Positions 25,457 through 34,221 of a DNA stretch of 64,000 bases are shown one piece after another. Each line of letters starts with the position of its first letter. Position 1 is the first letter of the stretch. The stretch covers positions 12,934 to 76,933 of the forward strand of contig CALEJT010000023.1 of NCBI GenBank assembly GCA_937898685.1. The letters are read 5' to 3'. The DNA is from an uncultured Gammaproteobacteria bacterium (GTDB lineage Bacteria; Pseudomonadota; Gammaproteobacteria; Pseudomonadales; Pseudohongiellaceae). Under the pieces are notes generated by a model. The model did not search any database. It saw only the letters and a list, made by a program, of their open reading frames with translations, and was not told the DNA's origin. The translations under genes were made by a program, and so were the position numbers.

Positions 25457-27307
25457 ATGGCGCGCTTCATTCCCGCTCTCGATGTCTGCGTGGGGAAGAT
25501 GACCTCGGGGCAGAGGCGTCTCGCGCGAACCTTCGAAGCACTGTTGGAAGACGACTACCTCGTGTGGTTCGACCTGCCGCCCACCAAGGTGCGGCGCTAT
25601 CCCGACTTCATGTTGCTGCATCCAGCGCGCGGCTTGCTCTTCATCGACGTGCGCGATTGGAAGTCGGAGCAACTGCGCAACATCAATGCGACCACGGTGG
25701 AACTCCTCACCGATACCGGCCTCAAGCACGTGCCGAATCCGATGGAAGTCGTGCGTCAGCAAACACACGCCGTGTTGTCGCAACTCGAACGTGATCCGCA
25801 GCTCAAACATCCCACGGGACAGTCACTCAATCGTCTCGCCTTTCCCTACGGCTATGGTGTGGCGCTACCGAATGTCTCGCGCGCGGAACTCGAAGCTGGG
25901 TTGAGCGAAGAGCTGCGCCGCAAGGTCTTGCCCGATCATCTTTTGCTCTGCCGCGAAGATCTCGGGGAAAAGGCCGACGCGGAACTGTTCCAGCAGAATC
26001 TCTGGAACATGTTCCAACACGCCGGGTCCACGCGACTCTCGCTGCCGCAGATCAACCGCATCCGTTGGCATCTCTTCCCCGAACTGCGCATCAGTGCGCG
26101 TCAGGGTGGTTTCTTCGATGAACGTCCCGCACCCGAACGTCGCAGTGCTTCATTGAAGGAAGAGCTACCCGCCCTGATGCGCGTGCTCGACCTCGAACAG
26201 GAACAGTTGGCGCGCAGTCTCGGTGATGGTCATCGCGTCGTACACGGCGTTTCAGGTACTGGTAAGACCCTCATCCTCGGCTACCGCTGTTTGCAGCTAG
26301 CCGAAGAAATGCATCGGCCGATTCTGGTGCTGTGTTTCAACATCGTGCTGGCGGCGCGTCTGCGCTGCTTCGTGCGCGAGAAGGAATTGGGCGACAAGGT
26401 GCAGGTCTATCACTTCCACGATTGGTGCGCGGAACAGTTGCGTACTTATCACGTCGACATGTCACGCCATGCGGGTTCCGTGGCCCAACGCCAGGTGACT
26501 GCGGTGATCGATGGCGTGGCGCGCGGCCTGATTCCGAAAGGTCAGTACGGCGCACTCTTGATCGACGAAGGTCACGAGTTCGAACCGGAGTGGTTGCGGC
26601 TCGTGTCGCAGATGGTCGATCCGGAAACGAATTCCTTGTTGCTGCTCTACGATCAGACGCAGCAGAAACATCGCAAACCCTTCAGCTTTTCGAGTGTGGG
26701 CATCCAGGCGCAGGGCCGCACCACCATCCTGCGCCTGAACTACCGCAACACGCGCGAAATCCTGCAATACGCCTACGACTTCGCGCAGGCCTATTTCACT
26801 CAGCCCGATCCCGAACTGCCGCTGCTCGCACCGGAAGACGCCGGTGCGCGTGGCGATGCGCCGCAGGTGCGTGTGTTCGATAGTCTGGAGCAGGAGGTCG
26901 CGGCGGCGCTCGATCAGATCGATACCTGGCATCGCCAAGGCGTGGCCTGGCATGAGATCGGCATTCTCTATCCCGGTGGTCCCGCCGGTACACGCATGGC
27001 GAAGGCGATGCAGGCGAAGGCCTTGCCCTTCTTCTGGTTGGCGACGAGTTCCAATCGCAAGCAGTTCCAGATCGATGCCGACGTGCTCAATCTGTTGCCG
27101 ATCGGCAGCAGCACGGGCCTCGAGTTCGAGCGCGTGATCATTCTCGACAGCAGTTGGCAGGGCAAGGACGACGCCGAGCGCAACAAGGATCCGGCCGAGC
27201 GCATCCGTCATCTCTATGTCGGTCTCACGCGTGCGCGCTCGCATCTCGTCATCTCACTGCATCGCCACAACACGATGAGTCAGGCGCTGCGCAAGATCGC
27301 CAGCTGA
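25457..27307 (+). CDS. NERD-domain superfamily 1 helicase
   Basis: A 616-residue protein with an N-terminal nuclease-related (NERD-like) domain and a UvrD/DUF2075-like helicase. The nuclease-like part has Pro-Asp at 49-50 and FIDVRDW at 62-68, where an active family member would read E-x-K; here it is D-x-R, so cleavage is uncertain. Walker A GVSGTGKT is at 264-271. LLIDEGHEFEPEW is Walker B, LRLNYRNTREIL is motif IV-like, and RIRHLYVGLTRARSHLVIS is motif VI. Such proteins occur in DNA repair and in defence. This one lies in a housekeeping operon, five bases after the hydrolase stop. Confidence 0.82.
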   Translation: MARFIPALDVCVGKMTSGQRRLARTFEALLEDDYLVWFDLPPTKVRRYPDFMLLHPARGLLFIDVRDWKSEQLRNINATTVELLTDTGLKHVPNPMEVVRQQTHAVLSQLERDPQLKHPTGQSLNRLAFPYGYGVALPNVSRAELEAGLSEELRRKVLPDHLLLCREDLGEKADAELFQQNLWNMFQHAGSTRLSLPQINRIRWHLFPELRISARQGGFFDERPAPERRSASLKEELPALMRVLDLEQEQLARSLGDGHRVVHGVSGTGKTLILGYRCLQLAEEMHRPILVLCFNIVLAARLRCFVREKELGDKVQVYHFHDWCAEQLRTYHVDMSRHAGSVAQRQVTAVIDGVARGLIPKGQYGALLIDEGHEFEPEWLRLVSQMVDPETNSLLLLYDQTQQKHRKPFSFSSVGIQAQGRTTILRLNYRNTREILQYAYDFAQAYFTQPDPELPLLAPEDAGARGDAPQVRVFDSLEQEVAAALDQIDTWHRQGVAWHEIGILYPGGPAGTRMAKAMQAKALPFFWLATSSNRKQFQIDADVLNLLPIGSSTGLEFERVIILDSSWQGKDDAERNKDPAERIRHLYVGLTRARSHLVISLHRHNTMSQALRKIAS

Positions 27308-27314
27308 GGTCGCG

Positions 27315-27677
27315 ATGAAGAACACACTGCTTCGCTACGATCCCACGCAGGAATATTGGTTCGAAGAAGGTTGCTTCATCACCGAACTCCTCAATACTCC
27401 CGACGATCCTGCGCTTTCCATCGCTCGCGCGCGCGTTCCGCCCGGTGTGACGACCAAATGGCATAGCCTCGACGGCATCACCGAACGTTACGTGATCCAG
27501 CAAGGAGAAGGCTTGGTCGAAGTGGGTGATGCTCCACCGCAACGTGTAGCCGCCAACGATGTGGTGCTCATCCCGCCCGGTACGCGCCAGCGCATCACCA
27601 ACATGGGGGATGGTGATCTCGTGTTTCTCGCACTTTGTACGCCGCGTTTTCGCGTCGAGGCCTATCACGAAGAATAA
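27315..27677 (+). CDS. Cupin domain protein
   Basis: A 120-residue single-domain cupin. The beta-barrel motif is seen in TTKWHSLDGITERYVIQQGEG and PGTRQRITNMGDGDL; the second lacks the usual His, so metal binding may be weakened. Its role is unknown. It starts 7 bases after the NERD helicase stop and probably ends the folA-linked operon. Confidence 0.8.
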   Translation: MKNTLLRYDPTQEYWFEEGCFITELLNTPDDPALSIARARVPPGVTTKWHSLDGITERYVIQQGEGLVEVGDAPPQRVAANDVVLIPPGTRQRITNMGDGDLVFLALCTPRFRVEAYHEE

Positions 27678-27753
27678 GTGCGAATTCGTCTTGCTGTTTC
27701 ATTGCAAGCTTGCTGTCATTGCCGAACTCTTCGATTGTGCGACGGAGACTGCG

Positions 27754-27957
27754 ATGCCCTACATCAATATCAAGCTAACCAAGGAAGGCGTCACCAGTGA
27801 GCAGAAAGCAGAACTGATCCAAGGCGTGACGGAACTTCTGCAGCGCGTGCTCAACAAGAATCCCGCCACCACTGTCGTCGTCATCGATGAGGTCGAGACG
27901 GACAACTGGGGCATCGGTGGTGAACCAGTTACAAAGAGACGCAGGAAAGGACTGTGA
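27754..27957 (+). CDS. 4-oxalocrotonate tautomerase family protein
   Basis: A 67-residue protein. After Met removal the mature chain begins with the catalytic Pro1 (PYINIKLTKEGVTSEQK). The VIDEVETDNWGIGGEPV segment matches the small tautomerase family. GGAG precedes ATG 27754. The in vivo substrate is unknown. Confidence 0.85.
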   Translation: MPYINIKLTKEGVTSEQKAELIQGVTELLQRVLNKNPATTVVVIDEVETDNWGIGGEPVTKRRRKGL

Positions 27958-28007
27958 CTTGGCGCTAGTGTGCGCTCTTCTTCAACTCGATCCTGCAGGA
28001 GGATTCA

Positions 28008-28427
28008 ATGAACGGACAATGCCTATGTGGTGCAGTCACGCTGCGCACGGAAGACGCGAAGGAGATTGGCGCTTGTCATTGCAGCTACTGTCGCCGCTGG
28101 GGCAGTGGAGGTCCTCTGCTCGCCGTGCATTGCGGCACGAAGGTCGAGTTCAATGGCGCAGAGCAGATCTCGGTCTATCCGTCTTCGGAATGGGCCGAGC
28201 GCGCCTTCTGCAAACGTTGCGGTACGCATCTGTACTACAAGCTACTGGCCTCGGGTGAATACTTCGTGCCCGCCGGCGTGTTCGACACGCAGGACTTCGA
28301 GATCACTTCGCAGATCTACATCGACAAGAAACCGGACTTCTACGCTCTGGCCAACGACACGCCGACGCTGACTGAAGCTCAGGTGTTGGAGCTCTTCGGC
28401 GTGCCGGCCGACGAAGCGCCGAAATGA
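28008..28427 (+). CDS. GFA/CENP-V family zinc protein
   Basis: A 139-residue member of the glutathione-dependent formaldehyde-activating family. Zinc-binding Cys are in CLCG, CHCSYC and CKRCG. Most members are not proven to act on formaldehyde. GGAGGA precedes ATG 28008. It stands alone. Confidence 0.85.
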   Translation: MNGQCLCGAVTLRTEDAKEIGACHCSYCRRWGSGGPLLAVHCGTKVEFNGAEQISVYPSSEWAERAFCKRCGTHLYYKLLASGEYFVPAGVFDTQDFEITSQIYIDKKPDFYALANDTPTLTEAQVLELFGVPADEAPK

Positions 28428-28531
28428 ACGCGATCACACTCCGCGTGCAGCTCTTGCGCTAAGGTAGCTCGGCGGGAAGCGGCGACGATAACCATCTCGG
28501 GTGCGACTGCCGGTTCCCTGCAAGGAGCTCT

Positions 28532-28888
28532 ATGTCGGAACTTCAAGACCCCAGAGTGTTCTTTTCGGCGGAGCGTTCGCTCCTGTCCTGGAACCGCACG
28601 AGTCTGGCGCTCATCACCTTCGGCTTCTTCATCAACCGCTCGGGAATCATGTTGCCGCTGGTGTCGGAAGAACAAGGTGAGAAGGAGGCTCTCTTCGCCT
28701 GGCTCGGCCTCGCCTTCATCTTCATCGGTTCGATCTGTTCGCTCTATGCCGTCAGGCAGTTCCGCAAGGTGGTCGCTTCTCTCGGTCCTTCCGAAATCCC
28801 TCCCGGTTATCGCATGCATTGGAGCACGGCCCCCAACATCCTCGTTGGAGTATTGGGTTTCATGGTGATGGTGGTGTTGAATCTCTGA
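28532..28888 (+). CDS. DUF202 (YidH-like) membrane protein
   Basis: A 118-residue inner-membrane protein with three hydrophobic segments. The N-terminus FFSAERSLLSWNRTSLALITFGFFI is the DUF202 signature. Function is unknown in the family. AAGGAG lies upstream of the start. Confidence 0.85.
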   Translation: MSELQDPRVFFSAERSLLSWNRTSLALITFGFFINRSGIMLPLVSEEQGEKEALFAWLGLAFIFIGSICSLYAVRQFRKVVASLGPSEIPPGYRMHWSTAPNILVGVLGFMVMVVLNL

Positions 28889-29024
28889 TGCTCCTCACGG
28901 GGAGGAGACGCAGTGAGACGGTGCAGAAAAGTAGTTGAGTCCATGGCGGGGAATTCATCGCCATGTCTGAAGTATCCAACGACAGGTGCACGACGAAAAT
29001 GTGGAACAGGACGAGGTCGATGCC

Positions 29025-29492
29025 ATGCACGTAACTAAATTCTGGCGTTTGAAGGACTGGCTGGAGGTCGTGGCGAACCTCGTCATCATTCTTGCCGGTC
29101 TGGCGGGTGCCGTGTGGTGGGTCAGCGACACCCGTGCCGACGCCATTGCGAACAATCGTCAGGCTCTCATGGGCGAATGGACCAATGAGGGCGACATTCT
29201 TTCCACCGAAACCAGGTTTCTCACACTGAGTCTGCAAGACTATGCCGGCGACGTGATCGGATCCGTCAGAGGTCCGGGTTTCGACGAAGTGTTCGACGTG
29301 CAGGCAGAGATCGGCTGGTTCGCAAGCGAACTGCAACTGACGCAACTGCTGGGTCGCAGAGTGGAGCCTGTCGCGAGCGTTACCGTCAAACTCATCGGCA
29401 ACGGCAATCGCTTGCAATGGGAAGTCGTTGGCGATGCACCCGATTATCTGCCTCGTGCTACGACGCTCTGGCCGAGTCCAGGAGCGTTGTGA
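29025..29492 (+). CDS. Small membrane-anchored protein of unknown function
   Basis: Not recognised. 155 residues from ATG 29025, which has GAGG eight bases upstream; a GTG at 28986 would add 13 residues. One membrane helix lies near the N-terminus (VVANLVIILAGLAGAVWWV). The rest is predicted beta-rich and outside the helix. The gene converges on regA. Confidence 0.55.
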   Translation: MHVTKFWRLKDWLEVVANLVIILAGLAGAVWWVSDTRADAIANNRQALMGEWTNEGDILSTETRFLTLSLQDYAGDVIGSVRGPGFDEVFDVQAEIGWFASELQLTQLLGRRVEPVASVTVKLIGNGNRLQWEVVGDAPDYLPRATTLWPSPGAL

Positions 29493-29549
29493 GAGCAGTG
29501 CGCCACGGGGGGCCGCAAGCGCCCTCTTCGCCCAACCCGCGAGGAACCA

Positions 29550-30098
29550 CTATTGCCTCACCGGCCGCTTCTGCAATTTGCGCTGGAGGGTACGGCGATG
29601 CATGCCGAGGCTGCGGGCAGTGGCGGAGATGTTGCCGTCGTTCTCGATGAGAACACGCTGAATGTGCTCCCACTCCAAGCGATCGACCGAGATGGGTTGC
29701 TCGGGCACGGGAGAACTCGGCACCGCGGGCGCCGGTTCTTCACCGAGACCGAGCTTCTGAAGGATTTCATCGGCATCGAGCGGCTTGCAGGCATAGTCCC
29801 ACGCGCCGAGCTTGATGGCGGCGACGGCCGTGGCGATGCTGGAATAGCCGGTCAGAATCAGGATGCGCATGTAGGGATTGCAGGCCAACAGCGGTGTGAT
29901 CACATCGAGGCCGGATTCCTGTGAGATCTTGAGGTCGACCACGGCCAACTGCGGCGCATCGGCGCGCGCGAGCTCGAGCGCATCTTCGACGTTGAGCGCT
30001 TCGCTCACGCGATGACCACGACGGCGCAGCGCCTTCGCCAGAATGCTGACGAAAGTCGCATCGTCGTCGAGCACCAGGATGTGCGCAGCATCGCTCAT
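29550..30098 (-). CDS. regA: RegA/PrrA/ActR-type response regulator
   Basis: A 182-residue redox response regulator. The receiver domain has Asp pair D11-D12, the phospho-acceptor Asp55 (VVDLKI) and Lys in KPLD. A short Pro-rich linker leads to a Fis-type helix-turn-helix (NGNISATARSLGMHRRTLQRKL) almost identical to that of RegA/PrrA. The family controls respiration, electron transport and related genes with oxygen or redox state. It overlaps regB by four bases. Confidence 0.9.
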   Translation of the reverse strand: MSDAAHILVLDDDATFVSILAKALRRRGHRVSEALNVEDALELARADAPQLAVVDLKISQESGLDVITPLLACNPYMRILILTGYSSIATAVAAIKLGAWDYACKPLDADEILQKLGLGEEPAPAVPSSPVPEQPISVDRLEWEHIQRVLIENDGNISATARSLGMHRRTLQRKLQKRPVRQ

Positions 30099-31450
30099 GA
30101 CTGTTCGCCCTCCTCAGTGACCGCCCCACTCGTGCGTGGCAACTGCAGCGGCAAGGTGATTTCCGTCAGCGTGCCACCTTCTTCGACCGGGTAGAGATTC
30201 ACCGTACCGCCGAGGCGGTTGATGGTGGCCTGACTCAGCACCAGGCCCACGCCCATGCCATCGGCCTTGGTGGTGAGAAAACGTGTGCCGAGCTTGGCGG
30301 CGAGCGCGGGGCTGATGCCTGGACCGAAGTCGCGGATCAGCAAGGTCCAATGCGTGCCCGTCCACTTCACGCGCAGTTCGAGTCCTTCGGGACTGCTGTC
30401 GGCGGCGTTGTTGAGCATGTTGACGAGCGCCTGCTGCAGTGTCGCTTCCACCTGGATCTCCGGTGGCTGTCCCACCTGCTTCTGCAGATCGCAACTCACT
30501 TCGGGGCGCAGCAATTGCCACTGCTGCATCAACTGCACGAGGAAGTCGGTGAGCGGTAGCGTCTCGGGTTCGAGGTTCTTGAAGTCGGCCTTCTGCGCCA
30601 GGGAACGCAGCGATTCACGGCAGCGCACCACTTGTTCCTGCAGCAGCGCCAGATCCTGATCGAGGTCCTTGTCCGCACCATATTGCTGGCGCAATTCCTT
30701 CAGCAGCACCGCCATCGAACCCAAGGGCGTGCCGAGTTCGTGCGCCGTGCCCGCAGCCATGGTGGCGACGGCGAGGATCTGCTCGTTGCGCAAGGTGTCT
30801 TCGCGATACTGGCGCAGGCGCGCTTCCTGACGTTGGTTGTCCGCTGCCATCTTCACCACGAAATAGGTGATCAGCACCGCACTCACCACGAAGTTGAACC
30901 ACATGCCGATCACGTGCAGGTTGCCGGGATCGGTGCTCATGTCCATGCCGTGCCCCGCATGCATGTGGGCATCACTCGGCACGAGTTCCGGCAAAGGTTT
31001 GTAGAAGAACAGTAGCAGGCTGTAGCAACCGAGCGCGCACAGGGTGAGCGCGGTGGTATAGCGCCACGACAGCGTCGCCGCCGCGATCGTCACGGGCACC
31101 AACAGATAGGAGATGAAGGGATTGTTGGCGCCACCGGTGAAGTAGAGCAGCAGCGACAGACCCAACACATCGATCAAGAGATGCGCGAAGAACTCCGGCG
31201 CATGCGGGCGCCGATGTTGCTGCAAGCGCCAGTAGAGCGCGCCGTTCACCAGCGCCAGAGAAAGAAAGAGCGTGACGATCAGCGTGTAGTCGAGCTCAAG
31301 ACGCAGCACCTGCCAGGCGTAGACCAAGGCCACCAGTTGCAGAAAGAACACGATGGCGCGAATCACCAGCAGGCGCTGCAGGTTCTGCCGCAGCGCGTTG
31401 AAGCTCAGTGCCTCGATGTTGCGACTGGTGTTGGTGATGCGCTCGTTCAT
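30095..31450 (-). CDS. regB: RegB/PrrB/ActS-type redox sensor histidine kinase
   Basis: A 451-residue membrane kinase with about six hydrophobic segments. The quinone-binding motif GGANNPF and the H-box TMAAGTAHELGTPLGSMAVLLKE are the RegB hallmarks; the His is the phosphorylation site. The ATPase part has NMLNNAADSS, DFGPGIS and GMGVGLVLSQ. ATG 31450 is chosen: it gives the usual RegB N-terminus and overlaps the rlmJ stop as ATGA. It pairs with the regA product. Confidence 0.9.
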   Translation of the reverse strand: MNERITNTSRNIEALSFNALRQNLQRLLVIRAIVFFLQLVALVYAWQVLRLELDYTLIVTLFLSLALVNGALYWRLQQHRRPHAPEFFAHLLIDVLGLSLLLYFTGGANNPFISYLLVPVTIAAATLSWRYTTALTLCALGCYSLLLFFYKPLPELVPSDAHMHAGHGMDMSTDPGNLHVIGMWFNFVVSAVLITYFVVKMAADNQRQEARLRQYREDTLRNEQILAVATMAAGTAHELGTPLGSMAVLLKELRQQYGADKDLDQDLALLQEQVVRCRESLRSLAQKADFKNLEPETLPLTDFLVQLMQQWQLLRPEVSCDLQKQVGQPPEIQVEATLQQALVNMLNNAADSSPEGLELRVKWTGTHWTLLIRDFGPGISPALAAKLGTRFLTTKADGMGVGLVLSQATINRLGGTVNLYPVEEGGTLTEITLPLQLPRTSGAVTEEGEQS

Positions 31451-32298
31451 TCGTCGATCAGGCGCTCCACACGCCAATGTCCGGTTTCGGGTGCCAGCTT
31501 CTCCTGGATGAGAGGCAATACTTCCCGCAGTGCACCCGGCAGGGTCCAAGGTGGATTCACCAACATCAGACCACTCGCCGTCATGCCATGACCAGGTGCA
31601 TCGGGTTTCACGCCCAGTTCCACCTGCCACACATCGCGCAGGCGGCTGTGCTGCAACGACGAGACGAGGCGATCGATCTCGGAGCGATGGACCACTGGAT
31701 ACCACAGCAGCACCTGCGCGCTCTTCATGCGCTGATGGATGCCGTTCAAGGTGCGCACCACGGTGCGGTAGTCCTGTTTCACTTCATAAGCAGGGTCGAT
31801 CAATACCACGGCGCGCTTTTGCACCGGTGGCAGCAGCGTCACTGCGCGTTGGAAGCCATCGGCCTGTTCCACACGAATGCGACGATCGCGGTGTGTGGCG
31901 CTCAATAGATGTTCGTGATCGGTAGGGTGCAGTTCGCACAGATGCAGATGATCTCGCGCGCGTAGCACGGCAGCGGCGACCAGTGGTGAACCCGGATAGT
32001 TGCGGCGCGCGAGGAAGGGCGCGAGCACTTCGTGGTAGCCACGTAGGAGAGCAGCACCTGCTTCGCTGCAACGTTCAGCGAGTGCCGGAAGGTCGAGTTG
32101 CAGGATGCCCTGCGCCGCTTCTCCCGTGCGCTGCGCCTCGGCGGAATCGAGCCGATAGATTCCGCCGCCCGCATGCGTGTCGAGATAGAGCAGCGGTGTT
32201 TCCTTGCCGATGGCGTAACGCAGTGTGCCGGTGAGCACCAGATGCTTGAGGACGTCGGCGAAATTGCCGGCGTGAAAGGCGTGGCGATAAGACAGCAT
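31447..32298 (-). CDS. rlmJ: 23S rRNA (adenine2030-N6)-methyltransferase
   Basis: A 283-residue SAM-dependent enzyme that methylates A2030 of 23S rRNA. The start MLSYRHAFHAGNFADVLKH is the RlmJ signature, LYLDTHAGGGIY is the SAM motif, and VVLIDPAYE is the catalytic D/N-PP-Y-type motif as DPAY. ATG 32298 is used although the frame is open 106 codons further. It starts 9 bases after the MazG-like gene and overlaps regB. Confidence 0.93.
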   Translation of the reverse strand: MLSYRHAFHAGNFADVLKHLVLTGTLRYAIGKETPLLYLDTHAGGGIYRLDSAEAQRTGEAAQGILQLDLPALAERCSEAGAALLRGYHEVLAPFLARRNYPGSPLVAAAVLRARDHLHLCELHPTDHEHLLSATHRDRRIRVEQADGFQRAVTLLPPVQKRAVVLIDPAYEVKQDYRTVVRTLNGIHQRMKSAQVLLWYPVVHRSEIDRLVSSLQHSRLRDVWQVELGVKPDAPGHGMTASGLMLVNPPWTLPGALREVLPLIQEKLAPETGHWRVERLIDE

Positions 32299-32306
32299 CG
32301 GGTGTT

Positions 32307-32678
32307 TCAGTCCTTCGGTTGCTTGGTGTCTGCGATGGGCCGTCGCGCACTGCCGCGCACGAGATCGGCCGGATATTTCTCGGCATTGCGGCGCAGTTTG
32401 TCCCAGGCCGCGCTTTCGAGATCCACGTTGCACACGTCGGCCAGGCGGCAGAGGTACAGCAGCACGTCGGCCAGTTCTTCGCGCAGGTGCTGGGTTTGTT
32501 CCGGACTCAGGGCAGACGCCTCGTCGGGTCGCAGCCACTGGAAGATTTCCTGCAGCTCGGCGGCTTCCACGGTCAGCGCCATGGCCAGGTTCTTCGGCGT
32601 GTGGAATTGCTCCCAATCCCGTTCACGCGCGAACTCGCGCTGCGCGCGTTGCAAGTTGGCGATAAAGGTATCAGACAT
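32307..32678 (-). CDS. MazG-like nucleotide pyrophosphohydrolase
   Basis: A 123-residue all-alpha NTP pyrophosphatase of the RS21-C6/dCTPase type. The Mg-binding motif is split between EAAELQEIFQWL and EELADVLLYLCRLAD. Such enzymes remove non-canonical dNTPs. ATG 32678 gives the compact family length. It is the first gene of the leftward run into rlmJ, regB and regA. Confidence 0.85.
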   Translation of the reverse strand: MSDTFIANLQRAQREFARERDWEQFHTPKNLAMALTVEAAELQEIFQWLRPDEASALSPEQTQHLREELADVLLYLCRLADVCNVDLESAAWDKLRRNAEKYPADLVRGSARRPIADTKQPKD

Positions 32679-32801
32679 GGCGGACTCGCGAGGGGGAGTG
32701 CGTGGGGGGTGTGACAATTTGCCGCATTGTACCCAAGGGGCGTCGTTCGCATCATTCACGGCATAGTTTGCGCACTCGTGCGTGCTTTCCGGGAGTCTCG
32801 T

Positions 32802-33551
32802 ATGTCGTTCCTGACCCGCTCGTCCCTTGCGATCGCCTGCGCCGCCCTGGCCGTCAGCGTCGCCCACGCTCACACCACGTTCGAATCCCCGACGCTCAAG
32901 GAAAACACCCGCATCCTCAACAACGTGGCCATCGGCCATGCCTGCGGCGAAGGCACGCGCGTGATCGGCACCTCGGTGGTGTTCCCCGATGGTCGCGATT
33001 CCACCATCATCGCCGACGGCAAGGTGTATGACGGTCCCTTGAGCGACTTCGTCAGCAACTGGGGACCGAACATCCAGCCACTCTACAGCCGCGCCGCTTT
33101 CAATGAAGTGGATGAGAAGAAGGGCCCCACCGGTAACGTGGTCGGTTTCTGGGCCGGCGGCGGTCCCGGCATGCCGGATCACATGGTGGCCTACGTACCC
33201 TTCCGCGTTAATGCCACGCTGATCGCGCCCGAATCCTGCGCCGTGAGCGTGCGCTTCTACGCAGCGATCGTCGACGTGTGCCGCATCACGGGTGTCAATC
33301 AGCTGCACGAACCCGGTGTGGCCGAGTTCTGGACACCGAGCGATCTCGGCACGGTGTACGACAGCGAGGCCGGTGGCCACGGCGGTCACGACAACTCCCC
33401 GCCGCTCACCATCCTGCGCGATCTCGACGCGAATCCGCTATCGGCTGCCTGCGGTGACGGTTTCACGGTGGAAGTGCGTCCTTCCGCGCAGCAGCTCGAA
33501 CGCGACATGCCCATCTTCTATCAAGGTCTACAGATATGGCCCGCTCTCTGA
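32802..33551 (+). CDS. Periplasmic protein with predicted N-terminal His (YcnI-like?)
   Basis: A 249-residue exported protein. The signal peptide ends Ala-His-Ala, so the mature chain should begin His-Thr-Thr-Phe-Glu. A free N-terminal His is used for copper binding in YcnI, CopC and LPMO proteins; the start also faintly resembles YcnI (DUF1775). Further candidate ligands are GHACGEG, MPDHM and a GGHGGHD loop. GGGAG precedes ATG 32802. Its 3' end overlaps the next gene by 16 bases. Metal binding is inference. Confidence 0.6.
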   Translation: MSFLTRSSLAIACAALAVSVAHAHTTFESPTLKENTRILNNVAIGHACGEGTRVIGTSVVFPDGRDSTIIADGKVYDGPLSDFVSNWGPNIQPLYSRAAFNEVDEKKGPTGNVVGFWAGGGPGMPDHMVAYVPFRVNATLIAPESCAVSVRFYAAIVDVCRITGVNQLHEPGVAEFWTPSDLGTVYDSEAGGHGGHDNSPPLTILRDLDANPLSAACGDGFTVEVRPSAQQLERDMPIFYQGLQIWPAL

Positions 33552-33994
33552 AAAAACGGTTTCTGAGTCTGACGGCATTGGCAGCGCTTGCGCTTGCTAG
33601 CCCGCTGCTGCAAGCGCACAGCAAGCGCGCCGTCTTCGATCCGGCCGGCGACAGTCCGCACTTCACGGCGCTGGCGCGCGCCACCTGCTTCGATGATGGC
33701 AGTGGCCAGCCGGCTTCGTTGATCGTACGTATCCGCGACAACTCAGCACCGGTGGAAGGGCTGTATCTGTCGCTGCAGATCATCAAGGGTGCGCAGGCGA
33801 TCAGCACCACCGACACCACGCCCGGTGATGCGCAGTACAGTCCCTACATCTCCGTCTACGGTGGTCCCGGTGTCTATACGCTCGTGATGTCGCATAGCCG
33901 CGCCGGCACGCGCGACTTCGACATCGAGTGGCACTGCCTGACCGCCGATGGCGTGCACACGGGCACCGACATCATCGTCGATCAATTCCAGTGA
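33536..33994 (+). CDS. Small periplasmic protein with predicted N-terminal His
   Basis: Not recognised by family. 152 residues. The signal peptide (MARSLKKRFLSLTALAALALASPLLQA) should be cleaved to leave His-Ser-Lys-Arg at the mature N-terminus, as in the preceding gene product. The remainder looks like a beta-sandwich: LIVRIRDNSAPVEGLYLSLQI, YISVYGGPGVYTLVMSHSR. Two Cys (ATCF, WHCL) could form a disulfide. It overlaps its upstream neighbour, so translation is probably coupled. Confidence 0.6.
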   Translation: MARSLKKRFLSLTALAALALASPLLQAHSKRAVFDPAGDSPHFTALARATCFDDGSGQPASLIVRIRDNSAPVEGLYLSLQIIKGAQAISTTDTTPGDAQYSPYISVYGGPGVYTLVMSHSRAGTRDFDIEWHCLTADGVHTGTDIIVDQFQ

Positions 33995-34002
33995 GTGAGC
34001 CC

Positions 34003-34218
34003 ATGGTCTGGCGTAGCGTGCTCATGGTGACCTTGCTCGCGGCTCTCGCGGGATGCACCCACGTGCAGCCGTGGGAACGCGGCACGCTGGCGCGCCCGGC
34101 CATGGCTCTCGATCCCACGCCGCTGCAAACCCCCTTGCGTGATCACGTCTATCAAAGCCGCGAAGCCGGTGCTGCGGCACGCCTGAGTGGCGGTGGCGCC
34201 GGTTGCGGTTGCTATTGA
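34003..34218 (+). CDS. DUF4266 small lipoprotein
   Basis: A 71-residue lipoprotein. The lipobox LAGC is followed by THVQPWERGTLARPAMALDP and DHVYQSREA, the DUF4266 pattern, and the chain ends GGGAGCGCY. The C-terminal Cys-Gly-Cys is a feature of the family and could bind metal. The family usually sits next to DUF3570 genes, as here (3-base gap). ATG 34003 is chosen; GTG 33991, overlapping the previous stop, would add four residues. Confidence 0.8.
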   Translation: MVWRSVLMVTLLAALAGCTHVQPWERGTLARPAMALDPTPLQTPLRDHVYQSREAGAAARLSGGGAGCGCY

Positions 34219-34221
34219 GTC

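Noticed and set aside
25457..27307. Defence-island reading of the NERD helicase
   Set aside because: The neighbours are folate, thymidylate and lipoprotein genes with operon spacing; no other defence gene or mobile element is nearby.
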